Below, one piece after another: positions 1 through 8,761 of a stretch of DNA of 28,639 nucleotides. The notes under the pieces are model-generated. The model was not told the origin of the DNA and did no database searches. It saw nothing but the letters and a program-made list of their open reading frames with translations. The stretch spans positions 1 to 28,639 of the forward strand of contig JAQUMG010000003.1 of the NCBI GenBank assembly GCA_028718265.1. Reading direction: 5' to 3'. Position 1 is the first letter of the stretch. The number at the start of each line of letters is the position of its first letter. Source of the DNA: Candidatus Omnitrophota bacterium. GTDB lineage: Bacteria > Omnitrophota > Koll11 > JAHIPI01. A program made the translations under genes and the position numbers.

Positions 1-1361
1 CACATCGTAAAATAGACCAGTGAAACACTTTCTATTCTAAAGTCCAGCTCTTCCAGCATTTTCACCATCCCTGCCCTGGTCACCGCCGTAAGTATGTGCG
101 GCAAATTAAGCAACCGCCTCCTTAAATAACCGCCCTGTTCGGATCTAAGCATAAAAAATGGCGTCGCTTTACTGGGAATGGTAATAACTGCCGTTCCTGA
201 ATCTTTCAATACCCGATGAATTTCTCTAAGTACTTTTTTTGTATCGTAGACGTAGTCCAGGAGTCCGGTGCAAATCACAGAATCGTAATGTTGATCTTCA
301 ACGGGCACGGAAGACGCCTCTGACAGTATCAGACTATATCCTTTGATGCCGGCTGCTTTTAGTTTCGCATCGGCCAGCGAAAGCATTTTCCGGGAAATAT
401 CTACGCCGGTAACCGCCGCGCCCCTCCTTGATAATGTATCGATGAAAATCCCCGAACCGCACCCCAGATCCAGCACCTTATCACCGTTAATTACATCTAA
501 TGCGGAAAGGATATTTGACTCCCGCTTTTTCAGAAAGGCATTTACAAAAAAACTGCGGATGCCTTTTTTTTCAGAATAATACCTGTCAAAAAACTCGGGG
601 TTTTCTTCCCAGTAGGCCCTGATACAATCAGCGGCACTCAGTGTTTCCATCTTTTTCATTTCGCGTTTGAACCAAACCAGCTTCTTGAGGTAATATATTA
701 TATCGGGCAATATCCTAACCGTGCTCTTTTTGCCTTTACGCCGTATATAAATCGTCGGAATCTCCGATATTTTGAGGCCGCTGAAATAAGCCCGGGCTAT
801 AATCTCCGTATCCCAGAACCAGTGATTATCCTGAACTTTTTCCAAAACGGGCAAAATGCGTTCTCTGTTAAAAAATTTGCAGCCTGTTTCAGTGTCGTAA
901 AATTTCAGGCCTAAAAAATTTCTGACCAAAAAGTTATACCCCCTGTTCATAAGCCATCGATTTACCGAACCGGGCGTTACTTTATACGTTCTCCGGGCAC
1001 AGGCTACATCCGCACCCCCTTTTATCTCCGCAATCAGTATGGGGATGTATCTTGCGTGCGTTTCCAGATCTATATCGATAAAACCGGCGACCTTGCCGCT
1101 GGCCGCCCTGATCCCGTCCGAAACAGCTTTCCCTCTTCCCATGTTTCTTTCGTGGAAGATACATGACATGTGTGCATTAGCGCCGCACAGCCTGCGGATA
1201 ATATCCCGGGTATTATCGCTTGAACCGTCATCTACAAATATAATTTCATATTTATATTTGTTCGCCGCCATTACTGTAAGCGTCTCTTTCACGCTCTCCT
1301 CCAAATGGCCGGCTTCATTATAACAGGCAATCGCCAGACTTATATCAGGCGCTGTTTTCAT
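1..1361 (-). CDS. GT2 glycosyltransferase fused to a SAM methyltransferase (3' end cut by window)
   Basis: The reading frame is open from an ATG at 1361 to the left edge (453 codons, no stop). Residues 1-230 are a family 2 glycosyltransferase of the polyprenyl-phosphate sugar synthase (DPM1-like) type: CYNE near residue 13, VDDGSSDNT at 43-51 and a DIDLE segment near 95 where the DxD metal site lies. After a linker that includes YWEENPEFFDRYYSEK, a class I SAM methyltransferase domain begins, with motif I VLDLGCGSGIF near residue 297 and a GVDIS acidic loop after it. The start overlaps the TGA of the upstream gene as ATGA. The GT half may load a sugar onto a lipid phosphate or add it to the growing chain; the methyltransferase half may methylate that sugar. 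Family calls are firm, substrates unknown. The fusion is seen directly, with no stop or frame change between the domains. Confidence 0.88.
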   Translation of the reverse strand, partial: MKTAPDISLAIACYNEAGHLEESVKETLTVMAANKYKYEIIFVDDGSSDNTRDIIRRLCGANAHMSCIFHERNMGRGKAVSDGIRAASGKVAGFIDIDLETHARYIPILIAEIKGGADVACARRTYKVTPGSVNRWLMNRGYNFLVRNFLGLKFYDTETGCKFFNRERILPVLEKVQDNHWFWDTEIIARAYFSGLKISEIPTIYIRRKGKKSTVRILPDIIYYLKKLVWFKREMKKMETLSAADCIRAYWEENPEFFDRYYSEKKGIRSFFVNAFLKKRESNILSALDVINGDKVLDLGCGSGIFIDTLSRRGAAVTGVDISRKMLSLADAKLKAAGIKGYSLILSEASSVPVEDQHYDSVICTGLLDYVYDTKKVLREIHRVLKDSGTAVITIPSKATPFFMLRSEQGGYLRRRLLNLPHILTAVTRAGMVKMLEELDFRIESVSLVYFTM

Positions 1362-2560
1362 TCTTCCTTTCTTCCGATTTCATGCGCTATCAGAAAAAAT
1401 AACATTATTACGCCGTAAATTTTTAGACCGCTGAAAACACTTAAAAACCCGGAACCGAATGCAGGAAACTGAATCAGTGAATATCTTAATCCGATAAGCA
1501 AAAAAGATAAGGCAAATAAAACAGTAGGGATCAGCTTCGGCTCTTTGTTTAACCGGGCCCACAGCAGTATAATCGGCAGATATAAAAGGATATAATGATG
1601 CTCGTGAACTACCGGAAATATCAGGAAAATGAGCGGCAGCATAAGCGAAAACTCCAAAAGAAATCTCAGGTCCGAACCTCTGAATCTCTCCCTCGTGATA
1701 TACGCCGCGTATGCGCATAGAATCACTAAAATAGTTAATATTATACCGCCGGTACCGTTTATCCGGTTAATCAGGGCCGCTAAAGAAAGATTGCTCAACG
1801 TAGTATCGGTTAAATTCCGGTATAAAAAATCTATTACAGCGGCGAAATAGCTGCGTTCGGCAGCAATCTTTCCCAGTAAAATCGGCAAAGCCTCGAATAG
1901 CACTAAAGAGGCCGCCGCCGAAAAAAATACGCGATAGCATCTTTTCCATAAAAAGAACAGCAATAAAATACCGAAATGCGGCTTTATCAATATGCCCAGA
2001 CTCAATACAATACCGGAAAGAATTTCGTTTTTCCTGTCCAGACAGTATAAAGAGAGTACGAAAAAGAAAAATATCATCGGATTTATCTGTCCGAGGACCG
2101 TATTTTCCAAAAGCGGCTGGAATGAAAATACTAAAAATGCGGAGCTTGCTATCACAAAACCCTTATCTATGTTTTTTATTTTTTCAAAAGCCATTTTTAA
2201 AATAATGCAAATGGATAAAAGCAGCAAAATATTGTTTACCAGCATCCATACGATAGTGGCCGAATTATATTCGAAGAACGTAATCCATTTAATCATAATA
2301 AGGAATGCCGGCGAATGCAGCGTAACTGCGATAAACGGCGGCATTCCAAACTCTTTTCTCAGCTGTTCGGTAGTCTCATTGTCCATACTGTAGACATTAT
2401 AATTCAGATTCAGCGCTTTAGAGTAAAAGTAGTAATTGCCGAGGTCCCCAAAATTCCTGTATAAAGACATCTTTATGACTTCGTGGAAATATGACAAGAA
2501 AACAAATACGGCAACAAGCACCGCAAAGACAACATAAATCGCCCTTCTCTGATTATCCAT
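1358..2560 (-). CDS. GT87-like (DUF2029) polytopic membrane glycosyltransferase
   Basis: A 400-residue integral membrane protein with about ten hydrophobic segments. The first periplasmic loop has FGDLGNYYFYSKAL (Asp39), the pattern of GT-C fold mannosyltransferases of family GT87, which take sugar from polyprenyl-phosphate donors and act on the outer face of the inner membrane. I use the ATG at 2560, which has GAAAGG seven bases upstream; a TTG at 2575 would add five residues. It overlaps the end of the upstream GT9 gene by 8 bases and its stop overlaps the start of the next gene, so it is translationally coupled. The neighbouring DPM1-like GT2 domain could make its lipid-linked donor. GT39 or GT83 relatives are the main alternatives. 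Confidence 0.8.
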   Translation of the reverse strand: MDNQRRAIYVVFAVLVAVFVFLSYFHEVIKMSLYRNFGDLGNYYFYSKALNLNYNVYSMDNETTEQLRKEFGMPPFIAVTLHSPAFLIMIKWITFFEYNSATIVWMLVNNILLLLSICIILKMAFEKIKNIDKGFVIASSAFLVFSFQPLLENTVLGQINPMIFFFFVLSLYCLDRKNEILSGIVLSLGILIKPHFGILLLFFLWKRCYRVFFSAAASLVLFEALPILLGKIAAERSYFAAVIDFLYRNLTDTTLSNLSLAALINRINGTGGIILTILVILCAYAAYITRERFRGSDLRFLLEFSLMLPLIFLIFPVVHEHHYILLYLPIILLWARLNKEPKLIPTVLFALSFLLIGLRYSLIQFPAFGSGFLSVFSGLKIYGVIMLFFLIAHEIGRKEE

Positions 2561-3683
2561 TTTTATGCCTTTCAATCTGTAACTCCGCCGCAGCCATAAC
2601 GTCCTCGACCAAAATCCGGCTCATACAGTCATGCCGGACGCATCTTGCTTTATAGCAAGGGCTGCAAGCCAATTTTTCTCTAAGCACAATATGGCCCTTT
2701 CCTCTCGGCCACCAAAGCACGGGGTCAGTCGGCCCCATACTCGACACCGTAGGTATTTTTAAGGCGCAAGCTATATGTAACGCGCCGGAATTATTGCACA
2801 CAAGAAGATTGCACTGAGCCAATAACGCCATAAACTGCCTGAGAGTAACGCCGCAAAATACCTCTGCGTCTTTACGGCCCGCCTTACTTTGTATTTTACG
2901 CAACAAAGTTTCCTCGGATTTTTCCCCAAAAAGTATAATTTTCACCCCGGATTTCTTTACGAGCCTCCCGGCCAGTTCTTCATACTTATCAGCGCCCCAT
3001 TGCTGGCTTGGATAATAGGCGCCGGGGGCTATTGCTGCCTTCAAAAAGTCGCCGGTCAGGCCCCTGTCGGCAAAAATACTCTTCGCCCATCCGGTTTCGT
3101 CATTGCTTAAATAAATTTGCGGTTCGTACTCATCGGCATTTACCCCTAGAAAGCTTACAAGCCGGAAAATATTGCCGGCCATGTGGGAAGCCGGCAGAAG
3201 CTTTGGGCCGCGCATATTAAAAAACATCTCTCTGCCGCTTTCCTCGAAACCTATTCTGTATCTGGCACCCGAAATATATGTTAAAAATGACTGTCGCAGT
3301 TCATAGGTATAGAAAGGATCAATGACTAAATCTATATTTCTTCTCCTGAAACGACTTATGAAGTCTCTTGTACCGTCAAATATTGCTGTTTCATCCACAT
3401 AAGGGTTATTTCTGATAATTTCATAATTTTTCCCGGAGGCGAGAACCGTCAATCTGGCTCCGGGGTATCTTTTTTTTAATCCTCTGAATATGCCCGTCGA
3501 CAATACCATGTCACCGATGCGGTCATGGCGCAGAAATAATATCTCCTTAATTTCCCCTTCCCGCGGTATCCCGGTTTTTCTTAAAACCACAAGGGGCCTA
3601 AGCAGAAAAGACCTTGCCGTCAGATAAGGCGCCCGCAGAGAAGACCTGATACTGTATGATATTTCGCTTATATTCGATTTCAT
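2553..3683 (-). CDS. Glycosyltransferase family 9 (heptosyltransferase-like)
   Basis: A 376-residue cytoplasmic GT-B enzyme of the ADP-heptose:LPS heptosyltransferase family. Near residue 50 it has the signature ILFLRHDRIGDMVLSTG. The C-terminal half has IAPGAYYPSQQW and CNNSGALHIA, matching the nucleotide-sugar site; the usual NDSG aspartate is Asn here. A cysteine-rich tail (CSPCYKARC then HDCM) is common in the family. The ATG at 3683 forms an ATGA overlap with the upstream methyltransferase; a longer ORF to 3755 lies wholly inside that gene and is unlikely. Family members add heptoses or other sugars to LPS core or EPS. The exact sugar cannot be read from the sequence. Confidence 0.88.
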   Translation of the reverse strand: MKSNISEISYSIRSSLRAPYLTARSFLLRPLVVLRKTGIPREGEIKEILFLRHDRIGDMVLSTGIFRGLKKRYPGARLTVLASGKNYEIIRNNPYVDETAIFDGTRDFISRFRRRNIDLVIDPFYTYELRQSFLTYISGARYRIGFEESGREMFFNMRGPKLLPASHMAGNIFRLVSFLGVNADEYEPQIYLSNDETGWAKSIFADRGLTGDFLKAAIAPGAYYPSQQWGADKYEELAGRLVKKSGVKIILFGEKSEETLLRKIQSKAGRKDAEVFCGVTLRQFMALLAQCNLLVCNNSGALHIACALKIPTVSSMGPTDPVLWWPRGKGHIVLREKLACSPCYKARCVRHDCMSRILVEDVMAAAELQIERHKNG

Positions 3684-4504
3684 GATATTCCGTACGGCTT
3701 CCTGGCGACAATATGAATACCGGTGGCAAAGGAGGGAAATATCCTGCCCCACCACGTCTCGCGTTGATATTTAATAACGTCCAGCTTATTTCTTACGAAC
3801 CAGTATTTTAAATCTACCGGATTGGCAAGATACACGGCATCGTCGTCCGGCGCCGCATCAAAAATATCTTCAAGCACGGGCTCTGAGTATATAAAATCCT
3901 CTCTGTGCCGCAAATCTTTTACCAATAATAACCACGCCTTATATGCGGCCAAATAAGCAGAATTGCCGGAATCCCGTATCCGCTCAAGAGGTGATTTTTT
4001 TTCTTTACGAAATATTGCGTTTTTCAATTTATACATCTCCGCAAACGGAGAAAGCAGGTTCGGAGAAAGTATGATAATCAGCCCGCCTTTTTTTACAACC
4101 CTTGTCATTTCCGAGAGTGCGGCAGCAACATCGTAGACGTGTTCTATCGTAAGAAAAGATGAGACTACATCATAGCTTTCGTCAGGAATAGGAAGACGGA
4201 CAATATCCGTACATTCAAATTCAACATTTTTAGCTTTGCGCTTCTCATTGGCCATGTTAATGAAGATCGGCGATATATCTACACCGCGCGCTTCTTTTAC
4301 TAATTGTCCGAGCATAAAAGTAGACAGTCCCGTTCCGCAGCCGAGATCTAAAAGCCGGTCTTTCCTGCTTACGAACCGTTTAACAAAAGAGACATATTCC
4401 TGATAAGCGTTTTCACCATGGAAATCAAGCCGTCTGCCGTACTGCTTAGATGTCCTGTAAAAATTGATAAGTTCTTTGCTGATATTATCAGGTAGTTTTT
4501 TCAT
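3680..4504 (-). CDS. Class I SAM-dependent methyltransferase
   Basis: A 274-residue soluble methyltransferase. Motif I is LLDLGCGTGLS at residues 51-61, the acidic loop is GVDIS, and the post-motif region has the usual YDVVSSFLTIEHV and VVKKGGLIII. Start ATG at 4504 has AAGGA upstream and overlaps the preceding GT2 gene by 17 bases; its stop overlaps the GT9 start. A position between a GT2 and a GT9 suggests methylation of a sugar in the glycan under construction, but lipid or small-molecule substrates cannot be excluded. Confidence 0.85.
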   Translation of the reverse strand: MKKLPDNISKELINFYRTSKQYGRRLDFHGENAYQEYVSFVKRFVSRKDRLLDLGCGTGLSTFMLGQLVKEARGVDISPIFINMANEKRKAKNVEFECTDIVRLPIPDESYDVVSSFLTIEHVYDVAAALSEMTRVVKKGGLIIILSPNLLSPFAEMYKLKNAIFRKEKKSPLERIRDSGNSAYLAAYKAWLLLVKDLRHREDFIYSEPVLEDIFDAAPDDDAVYLANPVDLKYWFVRNKLDVIKYQRETWWGRIFPSFATGIHIVARKPYGIS

Positions 4505-5291
4505 GCCGCGCCGTTTCCTTATTCTCCTGCTCCCATAACTTAGCGTAAGATATAAAATAGGTAAAAGCTGAAAATCCGCATATTAAAAACCCTCTAAAAC
4601 CGTCCAGGAATCCCGCTTTAATAAAATATTTGTAGCAAAATACGACGACAGGTTTAAAAACGAAATAATACGGCGCGGTAACGGGCCTTATCCGCACGCC
4701 CTTGGCGGTCAAATCTTTGGCGTTTAAAGTTGTCCATAGGTTCACGCGGTTTATATAGTCGTCCAATCTCCGGCATGTATAATGGACCAGATCGTTTTTC
4801 ATGACTCCCAGCTTACCTGATACTTTCATCGATTCCAGATATTTCACGCCAAGATCGTAGCCGACTTTTTCCTTATTGAAAAGGCGGAGATTGTCCGCTT
4901 CATACCATCCGCAATGCCTCACTTCTTTGCCGAGAAATATATTCAGCCGCCTGAAAAGATAACCGCTGCAATCCTTCTCCGCGGAAAGCTTTCCCGATAT
5001 CTCATCCCTCAACTCTTCGGTAACGCGCTCATCGGCATCCAGAGACAGGACCCAGCGGTAAGAAGTCTTTTCCAGGGCATAATTTTTCTGCTCGGTATAT
5101 CCCGTCAGCCTTTTTTGAAAAACCTTATCCGTGTATTGGCGGGCTATCTCTACCGTACCATCGGTACTAAAATCATCCACAACGATAATTTCATCGGCCC
5201 ATTTTACCGACTCAAGGCACCCCCTGATGTCTATCGCGGCGTTTTTTGTACCGATCGTACAGGACAGCTTTTCCCCGGAATTCATACGCAT
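4488..5291 (-). CDS. GT2 glycosyltransferase, WaaE/KdtX-like
   Basis: A 267-residue inverting GT-A enzyme. It shows the N-terminal KNAAIDIRGCLESVKWADEI pattern typical of the LPS-core WaaE/KdtX-like GT2 group, VVDDFSTDGT at 38-46 and the DxD motif LSLDADE at 83-88. The C-terminal 70 residues are hydrophobic and probably sit on the inner membrane face. The ATG at 5291 is followed two codons later by another at 5285; GAGAG lies close to the first and at normal distance from the second, so 5285 may be the real start. It follows the upstream methyltransferase after 23 bases. Likely transfers a hexose or heptose to a lipid-linked chain. Confidence 0.87.
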   Translation of the reverse strand: MRMNSGEKLSCTIGTKNAAIDIRGCLESVKWADEIIVVDDFSTDGTVEIARQYTDKVFQKRLTGYTEQKNYALEKTSYRWVLSLDADERVTEELRDEISGKLSAEKDCSGYLFRRLNIFLGKEVRHCGWYEADNLRLFNKEKVGYDLGVKYLESMKVSGKLGVMKNDLVHYTCRRLDDYINRVNLWTTLNAKDLTAKGVRIRPVTAPYYFVFKPVVVFCYKYFIKAGFLDGFRGFLICGFSAFTYFISYAKLWEQENKETARHEKTT

Positions 5292-5314
5292 TGCTCTCTT
5301 TTGTCTTTAAAAAA

Positions 5315-6064
5315 TTATATCTTCTTACAAACCGCTAAAATGCCCGGCGCCGTACCGGCGGCATCGGCAGATATCTTAAAATCCTCACATTTAAGCTCCT
5401 GCGGCGGCTTTATCCCCCTAATTCTGGAAAAGAGATAGACTAAGCCGGGGACCGCCCGGCGCGGAATCAATTTCTTTATACCCGCCAACCCGGATTTTCT
5501 CACGGCAGCAAGTTCCCTCTCCAGCTCATAAACTCCCTCGGGCCTGGTTATTCCATACGTCTCAACTCCGGAAAAACCCGTCTTGCCCAAAAGGGCCTTC
5601 AATTCTTCCGCTGTAAAAACCTTAATGTGCGACGGATCACCTTTGGGTTCTTCTTTATCTTTTCTGCGGGTAGAAACGAGAAGAATCCCGCCGTTTTTCA
5701 AAACACGGTGTATCTCTTCCAATAGTTTTTGATATTCTGCTACCTGGTGAATCAGCTCAAAAAGACAGGCAACGTCAAAGTAGCTATCCGGAAAATCTAT
5801 ACCTGTGGCGTTCGACAAAACAAACCTGACGTTTTTTTGCCGGTACGTATTCGTTGCCCGGATTATCGTTTTTCGGTCATTATCCAGTCCGACTACCTCA
5901 TCTGCCCGCTTCGAAAGATAATCAGAGCCGTATCCGAAGCTGCACCCCGCATCAAGAACCCGTTTGCCGCCCACCAGGCGGCCGGCAAAATGATAAGGCG
6001 CCATAGCTTCTATAAACTGAGTGTTGTGCAATTCCGGTTCTGTTCTGAAATATGTCTTTGTCAT
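5315..6064 (-). CDS. Class I SAM-dependent methyltransferase
   Basis: A 249-residue methyltransferase. Motif I is VLDAGCSFGYGSDYL at 36-50 and motif II is VVGLDND; the later VLKNGGILLVSTRR strand is typical of Methyltransf_11-like enzymes. I place the start at the ATG at 6064, which forms an ATGA overlap with the aminotransferase stop; an upstream in-frame start at 6103 would lie inside the aminotransferase gene. No strong Shine-Dalgarno sequence is visible, consistent with translational coupling. Next to a DegT-type aminotransferase, it could N- or O-methylate an amino sugar, but that is inference. Confidence 0.84.
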   Translation of the reverse strand: MTKTYFRTEPELHNTQFIEAMAPYHFAGRLVGGKRVLDAGCSFGYGSDYLSKRADEVVGLDNDRKTIIRATNTYRQKNVRFVLSNATGIDFPDSYFDVACLFELIHQVAEYQKLLEEIHRVLKNGGILLVSTRRKDKEEPKGDPSHIKVFTAEELKALLGKTGFSGVETYGITRPEGVYELERELAAVRKSGLAGIKKLIPRRAVPGLVYLFSRIRGIKPPQELKCEDFKISADAAGTAPGILAVCKKI

Positions 6065-7233
6065 TTTTTCGAAAAAGATTTGATTGTATCCGTTACGGCG
6101 CATACCACATCTTCAATGTCAGCGCCGGACAACTTCGGGGAAACAGGCAAAGAAACAGTCCCGTCCGAAATCCGTTCTGCATTCGGAAAATCCCCTCTCT
6201 TATAGCCAAAAGTTTTCTGATAGTAAGGATGCAGATGCAACGCTACATAATGAACGCCTACGCCTATGTTCCTTTTTGTCATCTCGTCTAAAAACCGGTC
6301 CCGGCCGATTTTTAGTGCCCGCGGTTCAAGCAGCAAAGTGTATAAATGATAGGAGTGCTTTGTGTCCTTTTCGGCAGACAGCGGCACACTTACCGGCAGG
6401 CCGGCGAACGCGTCATTGTATCTCGACCAAATCATTTTTCGCTTTTTCCAATACCTGTCTATTCTCGGTAACTGATGAATACCTATTGCCGCTACGAGAT
6501 CCATCATATTATATTTATATCCTGAAGCTACAACCTGATAATGCCTGTAACCTTTGTCAGAAAATCTCTGCCATGCATCTTTTGTCATACCCTGGAGGGC
6601 AAGCACTTTTACCTTTTCCTCATATTCCTTGTTATTTGTAATCGCCATACCGCCCTCGCCGGTTGTAATATTCTTTGTTACATAAAAACTGAAACAGCCG
6701 AGGTCTCCGAAAGTTCCCGTTTTTCTCCGGTGGTATTCTGCTTCGATTGCATGTGCACAATCTTCCACTACTTTCAGATTACGTTTTTTTGCGATATGCA
6801 TAATAGCATCCATATCGCAGGGGCGGCCCGCAAAATGCACGGGGATTACGGCCTTCGTTCTGGATGTAATCTTCCGCCTTATTTCTTCGGGGTCGATATT
6901 CATCGTGTCTCCTTGGCAATCTGCAAATACGGGTTTTGCGCCCGCATGGATCACAGCATTGGCTGTGCCGGCAAACGTCATTGTAGGCAAAATTACCTCG
7001 TCACCCGGTTTTATGCCTGCGGCAATCATGGAAAGATGCAAAGCTGCTGTGCACGAGTTTACAGCCATGGCAAAATCAACGCCTTTATAATCCCTGAACA
7101 TCCTTTCGAATTTCTGAACCTTCGCACCCGTACCTAACCATCCTGATTTCAGTGCGGATACCACCTCATCGATTTCCGGCCGACCTATCAGCGGACTGCC
7201 AAAAACCAGAAACTTTTTGCGCTTCCTGCTCAT
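6061..7233 (-). CDS. DegT/DnrJ/EryC1/StrS-family PLP sugar aminotransferase
   Basis: A 390-residue PLP-dependent enzyme, full length for the family. It has the PLP-phosphate region VNSCTAALHLSM (58-69), VVEDCAHAIEA (155-165, Asp158 pairs with the pyridine nitrogen) and the catalytic lysine in FSFYVTKNITTGEGG (181-195, Lys187). Relatives convert a nucleotide keto-sugar to an amino sugar using glutamate (ArnB, WecE, PglE-like). The start is well supported by AAGGAG eight bases before the ATG. No NDP-sugar dehydratase lies nearby, so its keto-sugar must be made elsewhere. It is coupled to the following methyltransferase. Confidence 0.93.
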   Translation of the reverse strand: MSRKRKKFLVFGSPLIGRPEIDEVVSALKSGWLGTGAKVQKFERMFRDYKGVDFAMAVNSCTAALHLSMIAAGIKPGDEVILPTMTFAGTANAVIHAGAKPVFADCQGDTMNIDPEEIRRKITSRTKAVIPVHFAGRPCDMDAIMHIAKKRNLKVVEDCAHAIEAEYHRRKTGTFGDLGCFSFYVTKNITTGEGGMAITNNKEYEEKVKVLALQGMTKDAWQRFSDKGYRHYQVVASGYKYNMMDLVAAIGIHQLPRIDRYWKKRKMIWSRYNDAFAGLPVSVPLSAEKDTKHSYHLYTLLLEPRALKIGRDRFLDEMTKRNIGVGVHYVALHLHPYYQKTFGYKRGDFPNAERISDGTVSLPVSPKLSGADIEDVVCAVTDTIKSFSKK

Positions 7234-7245
7234 CTTGGTAGCTCC

Positions 7246-8382
7246 TTAACAGCCATGAAAGAGTTCGAAGTAGGCTCTTTCCGTTTCTTTGACATTTCTT
7301 TCTATACTGAAATTCTGCTCGACCCAATTTCTTGCAGCAACACCCATTTCCTGCCTCTTGCCGGCATCTTTTAATAACTCAATAATCGCCGCTGACAAGG
7401 CATGCGGTTTTGAAGGAGCGATCAATACTCCGGCTTTGCCATCGGGAACGAGTTCCGGCGTTCCGCCGCTATTCGTAGCCACTACAGGCCTGCCGGAAGC
7501 CATGGCCTCAAGCAAAACCCTGCCGCACGCCTCCGCTCTGGAGGTAAGAACAAATATGTCCAACGCGTTAAAAAGTTCCGGCATATCCTCTCTAAAGCCG
7601 CAAAAAATCACCGAATCTTTCAATCCAAGCTTATTGGCCACCTTTCTCAGATACTGCTCTCTATATGCGTCCTCTTTAAATACGGCACCGCCTATTACCA
7701 GAAATTTTATATCTCTGCCTTTAAATATTTTTTTAAGTGTGCGCGCTTCCTCAAAGAAATACTCATGCCCTTTATTTTTCGAAAACCGGCTCGCAATACC
7801 GATAACCGCGGTATCGCCTCGCAGGCCAAATTCTTCTTTTACTCTGCGCGAGTCTATGCCTGAATTAAACTTTCCCAAATCTACTCCGTTATAAATAATC
7901 CGGGCCTTAGGTATCAATCTGTTGTTTTTTTCAAACCTGCGCGCCACGGCCTTTGAATTACATATAATCCTGTCCGGCAGAAAGGAAAACAGCCTGTCTA
8001 AATCCAGCATCTCCTTTTCTACCAGACTACGCGCATGCCAGATAACCGGTATCTTTTGCAGCTTTGCGACAATCGCCCCGTACATATTGGTTCTTATGCT
8101 CTGTGAGTGAATTAAGTTTATATCCTTTTCCCTGCTTATGCCTATTAAGCGCCTTATCGCTTTGTCTGCGCCTATAAGAAACCGGAAACGCGGCATCTTT
8201 ACAAACTGTACATCTATGCCGAGCTTGCGCAGTTTATCGGCGAATATACCGTTTTCGGGTAAAACAAAAAATACTTTAAACTTATCTTTGTCCATATGTT
8301 CCACAAGATTCAACAGGCTATTTTCGGCCCCGCCAAGACCGGACATCTCATGGATATAAAGGATATTAAGAGGCGTGTTCAT
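7246..8382 (-). CDS. GT4 glycosyltransferase (GT-B fold)
   Basis: A 378-residue retaining glycosyltransferase. The N-terminal domain has LGGAEN at 16-21 and the C-terminal domain has SRAEACGRVLLEAMASG, the E-x7-E nucleotide-sugar motif (about residues 284-292), followed by PVVATNSGGTPELV. The start ATG at 8382 has AAAGG upstream and overlaps the end of the broken GT4 gene by 17 bases. It acts at the cytoplasmic membrane face on a lipid-linked glycan. Possibly a paralogue of the disrupted GT4 just upstream. Sugar specificity unknown. Confidence 0.9.
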   Translation of the reverse strand: MNTPLNILYIHEMSGLGGAENSLLNLVEHMDKDKFKVFFVLPENGIFADKLRKLGIDVQFVKMPRFRFLIGADKAIRRLIGISREKDINLIHSQSIRTNMYGAIVAKLQKIPVIWHARSLVEKEMLDLDRLFSFLPDRIICNSKAVARRFEKNNRLIPKARIIYNGVDLGKFNSGIDSRRVKEEFGLRGDTAVIGIASRFSKNKGHEYFFEEARTLKKIFKGRDIKFLVIGGAVFKEDAYREQYLRKVANKLGLKDSVIFCGFREDMPELFNALDIFVLTSRAEACGRVLLEAMASGRPVVATNSGGTPELVPDGKAGVLIAPSKPHALSAAIIELLKDAGKRQEMGVAARNWVEQNFSIERNVKETERAYFELFHGC

Positions 8383-8761
8383 AAAGCCTTTCTATCTTAT
8401 TTACCATCTTTTCCAATGTAAAACGCTGCTCCCATATTTTCCGCGATTCCTCACCCATCTTTTTTCTCTCGTCCGTACTTTCAGTTAAAAATTTTATTTT
8501 TTCCATTATTATTTCCGAATTCGCGGGCGGAACAACAAAGCCGTTTAATCCGTCCTGGACAAGTTCGGCGCTGCCTCCTATGTCCGTAGCGATCAAAGGA
8601 AGACCGCTTGAAGCAGCCTCTGTCAGCACAACAGGCAGCCCCTCGAGTAAAGTAGACGGCTGGACAAAAACATCCATAGCCGGAAGCAAGTTTTCGATGT
8701 CCCTTCTTAATCCCGTGAAAATTACCATATCTTCAAGATTTAAATCTCTGACTCTGGCCTT
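8366..8761 (-). pseudogene. C-terminal remnant of a GT4 gene, downstream of an in-frame stop
   Basis: This stretch continues the reading frame of the gene at 8762-9469 directly after its TAA codon. It encodes the rest of the GT4 C-terminal domain: VIFTGLRRDIENLLPAMDVFV, the E-x7-E region LLEGLPVVLTEAASSG, then IATDIGGSAELVQDG. The first internal ATG is at 8728, with only a weak GAAG close to it, so independent translation is doubtful, and the piece lacks the VGDGP nucleotide-binding loop. I infer a broken or sequencing-damaged gene rather than a separate protein. Together with the N-terminal part it would be a normal 367-residue GT4. Confidence 0.75.

Noticed and set aside
6541..7137. Plus-strand ORF of 198 codons
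   Set aside because: Antisense to the DegT-type aminotransferase, which has all its catalytic motifs.
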